Of a stretch of DNA of 64,000 bases, positions 40,195-48,438 are shown one piece after another (positions within the stretch are counted from its first letter, which is position 1; the number at the start of each line of letters is the position of its first letter). The notes beneath the pieces are model-generated. The model was given only the letters and a program-made list of their open reading frames with translations. It had not been told where the DNA came from and did not search any database. The stretch is from contig NZ_LDTZ01000020.1 in NCBI RefSeq assembly GCF_001186365.1, positions 186,001-250,000 on the forward strand, written 5' to 3'. Origin of the DNA: Gordonia jacobaea (GTDB lineage: Bacteria; Actinomycetota; Actinomycetes; Mycobacteriales; Mycobacteriaceae). The position numbers and the translations under genes were made by a program.

Positions 40195-41544
40195 ATGAGT
40201 ATCCGCCAGCGATCCGCCCCGCCCTCCAACGTCGCCGTGGTCGGCAGCGGGGTCGCGGGATTGACCGCTGCGCACGTGCTCTCCGGAAGCAGCCGGGTGA
40301 CGCTATTCGAAGCCGACGATCGCCTCGGCGGCCACGCCCACACGCACTCGGTGCCCATGCCCGACGGAAGTGTCGTCGGCGTCGATTCCGGTTTCATCGT
40401 CCACAACGACCGCACCTACCCGACGCTGCTGCGCCTCTTCGCCGAGCTGGGCGTGGCAACCAAGGACACCGACATGTCCATGTCGGTCAGCTCGACGGTG
40501 ACCGGCCTCGAGTATGCGGGCGCCCTCGGCTTCTCCGGGTTGTTCCCCACCCCGCGCAACGCCACGCGAGGCCGCTATCTGCGCATGCTCGGCGAGGTGA
40601 CCCGATTCCACCGGGCGGCGCGCGCACTTCTCGACACCCCCGACTCCGACGAGCCGCTCGACGACTTCCTCGACCGCGAGAACTTCTCCCCGTACTTCCG
40701 CGAACACTTCATGCTGCCGCTCGTCGCCGCTGTGTGGTCGTGCGACGCGGCAACCGCGAGCCGCTACCCTGCGCGCTACCTCTTCACCTTCCTCGATCAC
40801 CACGGCATGCTGTCGGTGTTCGGGTCGCCGACGTGGCGCACCGTCGACGGCGGGTCGGACACGTATGTCCAAGCCGTCGCCGACGGTGTCCGAAGCCGCG
40901 GCGGCGCAGTCAACCTGAGCACCCCGGTCCGGCACATCTCCGAGAACTCCGACGGCACAGTCGAACTCGCCATCTCATCCGGAACACAGAACTTCGACGC
41001 GGTCGTCGTCGCCACCCATCCTCACCAGGCTCTCCGACTGCTCGACGCCCCGACCCCGCAGCAGCGTCGAGTTCTCTCCGCCATGGAGTACGCACCGAAA
41101 CCTGCTGTGCTGCACTCTGATATCTCACTTATGCCACGGGCACGTCGCGCGTGGGCATCGTGGAACTACCAGATCCACGGCGACGCGTCGGGGGCAGTAG
41201 ACGACTCGCAGGTCGCGGTCACCTACGACCTCACCCGGCTCATGCGCCTGAATCCCGAGCATCCCCGCATGCTGGTGACACTGGGCCGCACCGACCTCGT
41301 CGATGCGTCGACCGTCATCGCCGAGATGACATACGAGCACCCCATATACACCACGGAATCGGTTGCCGCACAGGCACTGCTACCGGATATCAACACCGAC
41401 GCGATCGTCTTCGCGGGCGCCTACCACGGGTGGGGTTTCCACGAGGACGGCGCGCTCTCCGGAGCACGCGCCGCGGAGCGTCTCGGTGTCGCGTGGGATT
41501 TCGCGCGGCAGACCACGGTCGACGACGAGCGGGAGTCGGCATGA
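40195..41544 (+). CDS. FAD-dependent amine-oxidase-type oxidoreductase (Rv0449c-like)
   Basis: 449 residues. FAD site at the N-terminus: NVAVVGSGVAGLTAAHVLSG with the acidic FEADDRLGGHAHTH (about 37-50), then VDSGFIVHNDRTYPTLLRLF. The C-terminal flavin-contacting part is IVFAGAYHGWGFHEDGALSG (about 402-421). By position it matches M. tuberculosis Rv0449c, first gene of the sigK cluster. With the methyltransferase two genes on it probably takes part in fatty-acid modification, but its reaction is unproven. It begins seven bases after a SigK-type promoter and overlaps the DUF1365 gene by four bases. Confidence 0.85.
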   Translation: MSIRQRSAPPSNVAVVGSGVAGLTAAHVLSGSSRVTLFEADDRLGGHAHTHSVPMPDGSVVGVDSGFIVHNDRTYPTLLRLFAELGVATKDTDMSMSVSSTVTGLEYAGALGFSGLFPTPRNATRGRYLRMLGEVTRFHRAARALLDTPDSDEPLDDFLDRENFSPYFREHFMLPLVAAVWSCDAATASRYPARYLFTFLDHHGMLSVFGSPTWRTVDGGSDTYVQAVADGVRSRGGAVNLSTPVRHISENSDGTVELAISSGTQNFDAVVVATHPHQALRLLDAPTPQQRRVLSAMEYAPKPAVLHSDISLMPRARRAWASWNYQIHGDASGAVDDSQVAVTYDLTRLMRLNPEHPRMLVTLGRTDLVDASTVIAEMTYEHPIYTTESVAAQALLPDINTDAIVFAGAYHGWGFHEDGALSGARAAERLGVAWDFARQTTVDDERESA

Positions 41545-42509
41545 CCGGGAACGCCCAACTGGTGCATAGTCGCATCACCCATACCCGGCTATCGCCGGTG
41601 CGGCACGCCTTCACATACCGCAGTGTCTCCTGGCTCGTCGATATCGACAGCCTGCCAACACTTTCCGCCCCGCTGCGACCCTTCGCTCAGTTCCGCGGAG
41701 CCGACCACTTCCCCGAACCGATGGTCGACGGCCAGACCCTGCGCGATCGCCTGAACGCCCACCTCCTCAGCGTCGGCAAACGCCCTCCAGACGGAAAGGT
41801 CGTCGCTCTGACGTCACCGCGCGTCGCGGGCTACGTCTTCAACCCGCTGAGCGTGTACTGGTGCTATCGCGCCGATGGTTCACTCGCGTACGCGGTCGCC
41901 GAGGTCCACAACACCTACGGCGGCCGGCATTGCTACGTCGTCGAACTCGACGACCACGGGCGCGCAGAAGTCGACAAGGAGTTCTACGTCTCGCCCTTCA
42001 ACGACGTGTCGGGCAACTACCGCCTGCGGATGCCGCCACCCACCGACGGTCGCGTCGCCGTCTCGATCGTCCTGGAGCGCGACGGTCACGAGCCTTTCGT
42101 CGCATCGCTGTCGGGGCGCATCGAACCCGCGACGTCGCGTGCGATCGTCGCGACCCAGATGCGCGCGCCGCTCGCCCCGCTCGTAGTCTCGGCCCGCATC
42201 CGATTCCAGGGAATCAAGCTGTGGGCCAAACGACTTCCGATCGCGCCCCGCCCCCCGCAGGACTCCGCCCCGCCGGCCGAGCCCACGGAACCTCTGGTCG
42301 AGCCCACCCCGCTGGTCGAGCCTCAACCCTCGCTGGTCGAGCCCACGGAACCGCTGGTCGAGCCTGTCGAGACCACCCCGCCGGTCGAGCCCCCACCACC
42401 GGCCGAGCGTCAACCACCGCCGGCCGAGCGTCAACCCCCGCCGGCCGAGCCCCCACCGCTGGTCGAGCTTGTCGAGACCACCCCCACCCGAAAGGTCACC
42501 GATGAGTAG
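41541..42509 (+). CDS. DUF1365 protein (Rv0448c-like) with a repeat-derived tail
   Basis: 322 residues. The DUF1365 core (about 1-235) has HSRITHTRLSPVRHAFTYRS, GYVFNPLSVYWCYR (about 95-108), VAEVHNTYGGRHCYV and EFYVSPFNDVSGNYR. The family often sits between an FAD oxidoreductase and a cyclopropane synthase-like methyltransferase, as here; its activity is unknown. The mycobacterial homologue is near 220 residues. The extra ~85 residues consist of Pro-Val-Glu repeats (VEPTEPLVEP, PPPAERQ) encoded by the GGTCGAGC repeat at 42266-42490. The ATG overlaps the preceding stop and the stop overlaps the next start by eight bases. Confidence 0.85.
   Translation: MTGNAQLVHSRITHTRLSPVRHAFTYRSVSWLVDIDSLPTLSAPLRPFAQFRGADHFPEPMVDGQTLRDRLNAHLLSVGKRPPDGKVVALTSPRVAGYVFNPLSVYWCYRADGSLAYAVAEVHNTYGGRHCYVVELDDHGRAEVDKEFYVSPFNDVSGNYRLRMPPPTDGRVAVSIVLERDGHEPFVASLSGRIEPATSRAIVATQMRAPLAPLVVSARIRFQGIKLWAKRLPIAPRPPQDSAPPAEPTEPLVEPTPLVEPQPSLVEPTEPLVEPVETTPPVEPPPPAERQPPPAERQPPPAEPPPLVELVETTPTRKVTDE
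42266..42490. repeat. GGTCGAGC interspersed repeat, copy 3 (3' end of the DUF1365 gene)
   Basis: About 12 units of GGTCGAGC or GGCCGAGC with two terminal motifs, GGTCGAGCCTGTCGAGACC and GGTCGAGCTTGTCGAGACC. The whole array is in frame with the DUF1365 gene and carries no stop. The methyltransferase start codon lies 12 bases beyond it. Confidence 0.85.
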
Positions 42510-43872
42510 TCCCGCCACCGACTCCGACTCGCATGACACCCCGCCGCCCGCGCTCGACACCGACCTCACCGCGGCCGACGCTCGCCGCTGGCCTGACGTC
42601 GCGGACGTACCCACCGGCGCGGCCGCACGAGTCCGTGGTCGCGCCGCAGCGTGGCTCTTCCGACACGCGACCACCGGAATCGGAGTCCGCATCGAGTTCC
42701 CCGACGGCTCACGTCGCGGAAGCAAGACCGATTCGGTGTTGCCGCGCATGATCGTTCGTCGCCCGGTCGCGTTCTCACGTCGCGTCGGCTCGGGCGGTCT
42801 GATCGGATTCGGTGAGGCCTTTATGGCGGGCGACTGGACCACCGACGACCTCGTCGGTGTCCTCACCCCCTTCGCCGAACGAGTCGCCCGGCTCGTCCCG
42901 AAGCCCCTGCAAACCCTGCGCGCACTCGTCCTACCCCGACATCCCGCCGACGAGGAGAACACCGCCGCCAACACGCGCAGCAACATCGCGCGACACTACG
43001 ATCTCTCCAACGACCTCTTCGCGACCTTCCTCGACGAGACGATGACCTACTCGAGCGCCCTGTTCGACGACCCGTCCCTCGACGCAGACGCCGCGAAGAC
43101 TCCCAAACCAACCTCCCAGGCCGGATTCGACGACCTCGCAGATGCCCAGCGCCGCAAGGTCGATCGCCTGCTCGATGCGGCGGGTGTCGGCCCAGGCTCG
43201 CGCGTCCTCGAGATCGGAACCGGCTGGGGCGAGCTATGCCTGCGGGCTGCAGCACGAGGAGCCACCGTGCGATCGGTAACTCTCTCGAGCGAGCAGCGCG
43301 AGCTCGCGATGCAGCGCGTCGACGAGGCGGGCTTCGCCGACCGTGTGCAGATCGACCTGCTCGACTACCGCAGCGTCACAGGTACCTATGACGCCGTGGT
43401 TTCCGTCGAGATGATCGAGGCCGTCGGCGAAAAGTATTGGCCCATCTACTTTTCGACGATCGATCGGGTGCTCGCGCCCGGAGGCCGCGTCGCCATCCAG
43501 GCCATCACCATGCCCCACGACAGGATGCGCGCCTCGCGGAACACCTATACCTGGGTGCACAAGTACATCTTCCCCGGCGGGCAGCTCACCTCTCTGCCCG
43601 CACTGCGCGACGTCACCGCAGAGCACACCCGACTTCGCCTGCGCGACAACCTGTCCATGGGCCATCACTACGCCGAGACATTGCGACTGTGGCGCGAACG
43701 CTTCACCGCTCGCCGCGCCGACGTCGAATCCCTCGGTTTCGATTCGACGTTCATGCGGATGTGGCAGTTCTATCTCGCCTACTCCGAGGCGGGATTTCGC
43801 GCTGGATACCTCGACGTGCATCAACTCGTCTTCACCCGTGATGACGACTCCGCCGGGAGCACCGACTCATGA
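42502..43872 (+). CDS. ufaA1: UfaA1-like SAM-dependent fatty-acid methyltransferase (cyclopropane synthase family)
   Basis: 456 residues. The N-terminal lipid-binding region (about 50-150) includes GSGGLIGFGEAFMAGDWTT, followed by NIARHYDLSNDLFATFLDETMTYS. The SAM-binding motif is VLEIGTGWGELCLRAA (about 234), with later VVSVEMIEAVGEKYWPIYF and YIFPGGQLTS. By gene order it matches M. tuberculosis UfaA1 (Rv0447c), reported to make tuberculostearic acid from oleic acid using SAM and NADPH. It may therefore produce 10-methyl-branched membrane fatty acids. It overlaps DUF1365 by eight bases and DUF1295 by four. Confidence 0.87.
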   Translation: MSSPATDSDSHDTPPPALDTDLTAADARRWPDVADVPTGAAARVRGRAAAWLFRHATTGIGVRIEFPDGSRRGSKTDSVLPRMIVRRPVAFSRRVGSGGLIGFGEAFMAGDWTTDDLVGVLTPFAERVARLVPKPLQTLRALVLPRHPADEENTAANTRSNIARHYDLSNDLFATFLDETMTYSSALFDDPSLDADAAKTPKPTSQAGFDDLADAQRRKVDRLLDAAGVGPGSRVLEIGTGWGELCLRAAARGATVRSVTLSSEQRELAMQRVDEAGFADRVQIDLLDYRSVTGTYDAVVSVEMIEAVGEKYWPIYFSTIDRVLAPGGRVAIQAITMPHDRMRASRNTYTWVHKYIFPGGQLTSLPALRDVTAEHTRLRLRDNLSMGHHYAETLRLWRERFTARRADVESLGFDSTFMRMWQFYLAYSEAGFRAGYLDVHQLVFTRDDDSAGSTDS

Positions 43873-44699
43873 CAGGACTGACCGGGTGGGCGGGCTTCGG
43901 CGTGGTCACCGGAGCGTCGTTGCTGTTCATCGTTGTCCTGCAGGCCATCACGTTTGCGGTGGGACGTCGTCTTGGGCACTACAACGTCGTCGACGTCATC
44001 TGGGGATTCGGATTCGTCGGGATCGGCTGGATCGCACTGATTCTCGGTGGCGGCGACATCACCCGACGATGGATTCTGGCCGTCGCCGTCACGGTGTGGG
44101 GTCTGCGACTGACCTGGCACATGCTGGGCAAGGTTCGCGGCAAGGGTGAAGACCCACGCTATGCAAAGGTCCTCGGCGAGAACCCCTCGGCCGAGCGCGT
44201 GATTCGCAAGATCTTCGGAACCCAGGGGGCTGCACAGTGGTTCGTGTCGCTGCCGCTGCAGGTCTCCGCGGTCACGCACGCGACGCACGGAATCTGGTGG
44301 ATCGTGCTGATCGCGGGTGTCGTGCTCTGGGCCATCGGCATCTCGTTCGAGGCGATCGGCGACGCGCAGATGACGTCGTTCAAATCCGATCCGTCCAACA
44401 AGGGCAAGATCATGGACCGCGGGCTCTGGGCATGGACGCGTCACCCCAACTACTTCGGCGACTCCGCCGTGTGGTGGGGCATGTGGCTCATCGCCGCGTC
44501 GGCATGGCCCGGAGTTCTGACCGTGCTCTCGCCCGTGGTGATGACCTACTTCCTGGTGTTCGCAACCGGCGCGCGTCTCCTCGAGCAGTCGATGAGCAAA
44601 CGCGACGGCTACCCCGAGTACCAGCAGCGCACGTCGTACTTCTTCCCTCTACCGCCGAAGACGCGTGAGGGGGCGGGTAGTCAGGGCCACGCGCCATGA
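43869..44699 (+). CDS. DUF1295 membrane protein (Rv0446c-like)
   Basis: 276 residues with about six membrane segments. The family end pattern, shared with steroid reductases and isoprenylcysteine methyltransferases, is clear: DRGLWAWTRHPNYFGDSAVWWGMWL (about 180-204) and a C-terminal YPEYQQRTSYFFPLPPK. The fold suggests NADPH-dependent reduction of a lipid, which would fit reduction of the methylene intermediate made by the neighbouring methyltransferase; this is inference. The start overlaps the methyltransferase stop (ATGA). Confidence 0.85.
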   Translation: MTGLTGWAGFGVVTGASLLFIVVLQAITFAVGRRLGHYNVVDVIWGFGFVGIGWIALILGGGDITRRWILAVAVTVWGLRLTWHMLGKVRGKGEDPRYAKVLGENPSAERVIRKIFGTQGAAQWFVSLPLQVSAVTHATHGIWWIVLIAGVVLWAIGISFEAIGDAQMTSFKSDPSNKGKIMDRGLWAWTRHPNYFGDSAVWWGMWLIAASAWPGVLTVLSPVVMTYFLVFATGARLLEQSMSKRDGYPEYQQRTSYFFPLPPKTREGAGSQGHAP

Positions 44700-44788
44700 C
44701 CGCCCTGCTCGCAGCCCCAACACCTCCAGCCCGGTCGACGAGTTCGGCCTGGTCGCCGAGTTCTGCCGGACGCAAGACTCAGGTGTGG

Positions 44789-44817
44789 TTGAGGGTCGGC
44801 ACGTCGCCAATTAGGGT
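44789..44817 (+). promoter_or_regulatory. Housekeeping-type promoter TTGAGG-N17-TAGGGT upstream of sigK
   Basis: A -35-like TTGAGG (44789-44794) and a -10 TAGGGT (44812-44817) with the ideal 17-base spacer lie 28 bases before the sigK GTG. It would give sigK-rskA a basal supply independent of the SigK promoter at the front of the locus. Confidence 0.5.
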
Positions 44818-44845
44818 GAACTGCGATGAACGCAGAGGCCTGTCG

Positions 44846-45415
44846 GTGACCGCTGACCACGATGCCGGCGACCGGCTGCCCGCACTTCTGGAGAAGATCG
44901 CTTCGGGAGACGAGCTCGCATTCGCCGAGTTCTACGACCTCACCAGCCATCGCGTCTACGGCATGGTGCTGCGTGTTCTGCGCGACCCCGGCTACAGCGA
45001 GGAGACCACGCAGGAGGTCTACCTGCAGGTCTGGCGATCTGCGTCGACGTTCCGCGCCGACCTCGGCTCGGCGCTGAGCTGGCTGATCACCCTGGCACAC
45101 CGCCGCGCCGTCGACCGTGTGCGATCGGAGACCGCGAGCAGCCGCCGCGAGGAGAACTACGGAGCACAGGACTACACCTCGACGTTCGACGAGGTCAGCG
45201 AGGCCGTCGACAAACGGGAGACGAGCTCTCAGGTCCGCGGCTGCCTCGAGACGCTGACCGACGTCCAGCGCGAATCGATCGGCCTCGCCTACTACGAGGG
45301 GCTCACCTATCGCGAGGTCGCCGAGCGACTGTCGGTGGCTCTCCCCACCATCAAGAGCCGTATCCGCGACGGAATGGCTCGCCTCCGCTCATGCCTCGGA
45401 GATCGTGATGTCTGA
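44846..45415 (+). CDS. sigK: ECF sigma factor SigK
   Basis: 189 residues. Region 2: LAFAEFYDLTSHRVYGMVLRVLRDPGYSEETTQEVYLQVWRSA (about 22-65), nearly the same as mycobacterial SigK, and ALSWLITLAHRRAVDRVR. Region 4: LTDVQRESIGLAYYEGLTYREVAERLSVALPTIKSRIRDGMARLR. It directs RNA polymerase to CCATCC/CCGAAT-type promoters; in M. tuberculosis these serve mpt70/mpt83 and this locus. Longer frames exist upstream, but the GTG at 44846 has AGAGG eight bases before it and fits the known N-terminus. It overlaps rskA by eight bases. Confidence 0.92.
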   Translation: MTADHDAGDRLPALLEKIASGDELAFAEFYDLTSHRVYGMVLRVLRDPGYSEETTQEVYLQVWRSASTFRADLGSALSWLITLAHRRAVDRVRSETASSRREENYGAQDYTSTFDEVSEAVDKRETSSQVRGCLETLTDVQRESIGLAYYEGLTYREVAERLSVALPTIKSRIRDGMARLRSCLGDRDV

Positions 45416-46292
45416 CGAAAATCCCACTACCCCAGCACCTTCGGACGACAACCTCGTCAGTCTTGCACCGATGCTCGGCCTCGACGCACTCGGCGCGGCC
45501 GAGCGCGACTCGGTTGCCCGACGCCGCGCGAAGGCGTCGGACACCGACCGCGCCGCCTTCGACCGCGACGTCCGACTCACCCGCGAGGCGATGGCCTCGG
45601 TCAGCTCCACCACATCCGCGGCTCCGCCACCAGAACTGCGCGACCGCCTGCTGCACCTCATCCGCACCGAGCCCCAGGACGACGCACCGTCGCACCGGCC
45701 CGCGGGTCTGTCGGCAGTGACCCCCTCCCACGAGGCGGGAGCTGCAGACCCCTCCCGCCAGACCGGAGCACCGGCGGACCTTTCTCGCTGGTCGAGCCGG
45801 TCCGGAGCGCCAGCGGAGGGCCGAGTCGAGACCACCCCACGCAACCGTCGCATCCTCTACCTCGCGGCCGCGGCGATCGTGGCCGTCGCGATCGGAGCCG
45901 TCGGCTGGGTCGTCGGCGCCAATCTCTCGTCCGACAACGAGCCTCAGCAGACCACCGCGCAGCAGGTGTTCGACGCCAAGGACATCCGCACCTCGTCGGG
46001 TTCGGTCGCCACCGGCCGCGCGACCGTCGCATACTCCGAGAGCGCAGACGCGGGCGTGCTCGTCATGAACGACGTCCCGCCACCCAAGTCCGGAACCGTC
46101 TACCAGATGTGGCTGGTCGGCCCCGAGGGCGCGACGTCGGCGGGCACCATGACCGACAAGGACGTTGCCCCGTCGACCACCGCGGTGATCCCCCACATCG
46201 GAAACGCGAAGTCGCTGGCGTTCACCGTCGAGCCGCCCGGCGGTTCGACGACTCCGACCAGCAGCTTTGTGGCCGAACTGCCGCTGAGCTAG
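45408..46292 (+). CDS. rskA: Anti-sigma-K factor RskA
   Basis: 294 residues. The N-terminal cytosolic domain (about 1-90; VSLAPMLGLDALGAAERDSV) binds SigK. A linker follows, then one membrane segment (about 147-170; ILYLAAAAIVAVAIGAVGWVVG), and an outside RskA domain with GTVYQMWLVGPEGATSAGTM (about 225-245) and SLAFTVEPPGGS. In mycobacteria it is degraded in steps, including cleavage in the membrane, to release SigK. The linker before the membrane segment contains a GGTCGAGC repeat insertion (SRWSSRSGAPAEGRVETTP). GGAG precedes the ATG at 45408. It ends at a bidirectional terminator. Confidence 0.9.
   Translation: MSDENPTTPAPSDDNLVSLAPMLGLDALGAAERDSVARRRAKASDTDRAAFDRDVRLTREAMASVSSTTSAAPPPELRDRLLHLIRTEPQDDAPSHRPAGLSAVTPSHEAGAADPSRQTGAPADLSRWSSRSGAPAEGRVETTPRNRRILYLAAAAIVAVAIGAVGWVVGANLSSDNEPQQTTAQQVFDAKDIRTSSGSVATGRATVAYSESADAGVLVMNDVPPPKSGTVYQMWLVGPEGATSAGTMTDKDVAPSTTAVIPHIGNAKSLAFTVEPPGGSTTPTSSFVAELPLS
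45788..45838. repeat. GGTCGAGC interspersed repeat, copy 4 (inside rskA)
   Basis: One CTGGTCGAGC unit, a spacer of about 23 bases (GGAGCGCCAGCGGAGG) and the terminal motif CCGAGTCGAGACCACCCC. The layout mirrors the 3' part of copy 2. It is in frame and encodes part of the RskA linker. Confidence 0.75.
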
Positions 46293-46310
46293 GTTCCGCG
46301 CCGCAGTTGC

Positions 46311-46350
46311 GTGGGACACACGGGGGCATTTTTGTACCCGTGTGTCCCAC
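46311..46350. terminator. Bidirectional terminator between rskA and the monooxygenase gene
   Basis: Arms 46311-46324 and 46337-46350 pair perfectly over 14 bases. The loop contains TTTTT and the hairpin is followed by AACTTTTC. It lies between the convergent stops at 46292 and 46359. Confidence 0.85.
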
Positions 46351-46358
46351 ACAACTTT

Positions 46359-48074
46359 TCAGATCAGATGCTTCGGGTGCACGCGCTTGGGCATCAGCTG
46401 CAGCAGCGCTAGCTGACCGGCCATCTGCCAACGGTTTTCGACGGTCTCGGAGTACAGGTCATCGAGCGCTGCCTTCCCGAGCCTGTGCGGCCCGACGATG
46501 CGATAGCACGACTGGTTGAAACTCCCGAACCACAACTGGATAAACAGCTTGGGATTCACCATCATTCGCCAGGCGGGCACCAGGCAACCGATCTCGCCGG
46601 CGAGTGCGTCCAGGTACAGCACCTGCGACGGAATCGCCTCCGTGTGGCCAGGACTCAGCGCAGTCCAGTGCTCTTCCCACTCCTTTTCGCGACCGATGCG
46701 TTCGTCGATGTTCGACGGCGCGGCGAGCTTTCCGCTGCACAACTGCGCGAAGTACCGCGCCTGCATCTCCGCGCAGATCGGGATGCCACCCGAGAACGGC
46801 CGGACGAATCCGATGAACGCCGCGGTGCCGTCGTGTTCGGGGTGCAGGAAGTGCTTGTAGAGGTTGCGCACGTTGCCGTCCTTCACCTGCAGATCGCCGA
46901 TCGACAGCTTCTCGGTGGTGAAGCCGGTGCACAGCACGATCGCGTCGAACTCCGCCGAGCTCTCGTCACGGAAGCGCACCGTCGAACCGTCGGAGCCTGC
47001 AATTCCACTGTCGTTCAACGCTACTCGTCCGTCGACGAGACTCGGGATGAAGCTGACGTTCTTGCAGAAGATCGCCCGCTGCGCCCAGCTACCGTCGGGA
47101 TGCGACCGTCGATTCCAGGTGCGAATCATGTCCCAGTTGGCCTCGTTGTCGAGGGTGTCCACGTCGATCTTCGCAGGCTCCATCGGCTGGCCGAGAGGAT
47201 TCACGTCGGGCTCGACGGTGCGCCGACCTCCCGGCGCCCTGCCCGCGTACGCCCGCACTACACCTGCCGCAGTGGTGAACACACCCAGCACCACCGACAT
47301 CGCCAGGAACAGCGCCTTGATCACCGAGTTGCGGCCCCATGCGGAGTCGAGCACGAACGGATACTCCGCCGACCTCCTGCACATCTCATGCGCATGCGCA
47401 CGGACGGTTCCGTTGTCGGTCGTCCTCGTACGGTTGAACACACGCGGCAACAGGTAGGTGTAGGAGCGGATCGCAAGAGTGCATTCCGTTGCCACATCAC
47501 CGATTTCGCGCACGAGGTCTGCACCGGATTCGGCCATTCCGACAATCAGAACCCGCTTTCCGGCAAACCGGTCGCTGTTGCGGTACTCCGACGAGTGCAC
47601 GACCTCCCCGGTGAAACCCTCGAGCCCCGCGATCGCGCGGTTGGGTGTCTTGAAGGGGCCGGAGCAGACGGCTACCGCGTCAAAGCTCTCCGACGACGTC
47701 GCGCTCCCGCGTGAGACCGTCACCGTCCAGCCCCGGTCGTCGCGCCGGATATCGGTGACCTCTGAACCGAACGTGATGCTGTCGGCGAGACCGAATCGGG
47801 CCGCGTACTCGCGCAAGTACTCCAGATACTGCGCGCGCGTGTAGAACACGCGGCCGTCGGCAAAGGGGTGATCCGAGTAGGCCATGAGTTTCATCGAGAT
47901 CGTGAGCATGAGGTTGTCGTAGGCCTTCATCTGCTCGCTGTCGCCTTCGTGGCGCAACCACAGGCCACCGAGATCTGCATTCTTGTCGAAGCAGACAACG
48001 TCGTGCCCCTCGTCGCGCAACTGCTTGATCGTCGTCAGGCCACACGGTCCCGCACCAACCACACACACCTTCAC
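46359..48074 (-). CDS. Flavin-containing monooxygenase
   Basis: 571 residues. FAD site VCVVGAGPCGLTTIKQL (3-19), the FMO-type motif FTGEVVHSSEYRN (about 158-170) and a second dinucleotide site VLIVGMAESGADLVREI (about 176-192) for NADPH. A hydrophobic stretch near residues 260-290 may be a membrane contact. Class B FMOs oxidise N, S or keto groups; the substrate here is unknown. It starts with GTG at 48072-48074 with AAGGAA seven bases upstream. An iron box of the DtxR/IdeR type lies 54 bases before the start, so it is probably iron-regulated, as siderophore-related oxygenases are. It is divergent from the betaine cluster. Confidence 0.85.
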   Translation of the reverse strand: MKVCVVGAGPCGLTTIKQLRDEGHDVVCFDKNADLGGLWLRHEGDSEQMKAYDNLMLTISMKLMAYSDHPFADGRVFYTRAQYLEYLREYAARFGLADSITFGSEVTDIRRDDRGWTVTVSRGSATSSESFDAVAVCSGPFKTPNRAIAGLEGFTGEVVHSSEYRNSDRFAGKRVLIVGMAESGADLVREIGDVATECTLAIRSYTYLLPRVFNRTRTTDNGTVRAHAHEMCRRSAEYPFVLDSAWGRNSVIKALFLAMSVVLGVFTTAAGVVRAYAGRAPGGRRTVEPDVNPLGQPMEPAKIDVDTLDNEANWDMIRTWNRRSHPDGSWAQRAIFCKNVSFIPSLVDGRVALNDSGIAGSDGSTVRFRDESSAEFDAIVLCTGFTTEKLSIGDLQVKDGNVRNLYKHFLHPEHDGTAAFIGFVRPFSGGIPICAEMQARYFAQLCSGKLAAPSNIDERIGREKEWEEHWTALSPGHTEAIPSQVLYLDALAGEIGCLVPAWRMMVNPKLFIQLWFGSFNQSCYRIVGPHRLGKAALDDLYSETVENRWQMAGQLALLQLMPKRVHPKHLI

Positions 48075-48127
48075 GGCAATTCCTTCGAGTATTCCGGCGC
48101 CGGGATCGGCAGCCGATCGACCATTAA

Positions 48128-48146
48128 TTAGGCAAGGCTAACATCA
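48128..48146. promoter_or_regulatory. Iron box (IdeR/DtxR-type operator)
   Basis: TTAGGCAAGGCTAACATCA agrees with the 19-base DtxR/IdeR consensus TTAGGTTAGGCTAACCTAA at 15 positions, including the whole TTAGG and AGGCTAAC cores. It lies 54 bases upstream of the monooxygenase start and overlaps an AT-rich promoter-like stretch. Iron-loaded IdeR would repress here. Confidence 0.65.
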
Positions 48147-48304
48147 CCTCGGCAAAAGACAGATCAGCATATCCGCAGGTCAACGGGCACTTCGGTCAAT
48201 TCGGGCCAAGCCGACACGGATTGCGCGCCACCCTGAATCGCCGCCAAATCATTACGTGCGCCCGATTGACAGACACGACCGGAGCATTCACACTTGTTGC
48301 ATCA

Positions 48305-48338
48305 GTTGCTATTCGTTGCGTTATACGCAACTAGCAAC
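48305..48338. promoter_or_regulatory. Nested GTTGC palindromes upstream of the betaine cluster
   Basis: Inner palindrome GTTGCGT-TAT-ACGCAAC (48315-48331), flanked by an outer pair GTTGCTA (48305-48311) and TAGCAAC (48332-48338). One more GTTGC lies at 48296. A TTGACA (48266-48271) 30 bases upstream could be the -35 element. The site is about 100 bases before the first gene and looks like the operator of a dimeric regulator not encoded in this window. The rest of the 364-base gap 48075-48438 holds only the iron box. Confidence 0.6.
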
Positions 48339-48438
48339 GTGGGGTCGCCGCCGACTCCAAACAGCGCTCTCACAACCCCCAGGCCCCGCCCCCAGCCACC
48401 GCGATCCCATACGCCGCCAAGAGAGACTTCGATGGCCG

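Noticed and set aside
41880..42986. Long minus-strand frame across the DUF1365 and methyltransferase genes
   Set aside because: It is produced by the stop-free repeat and high GC; the plus-strand genes are well supported by family motifs and overlaps.
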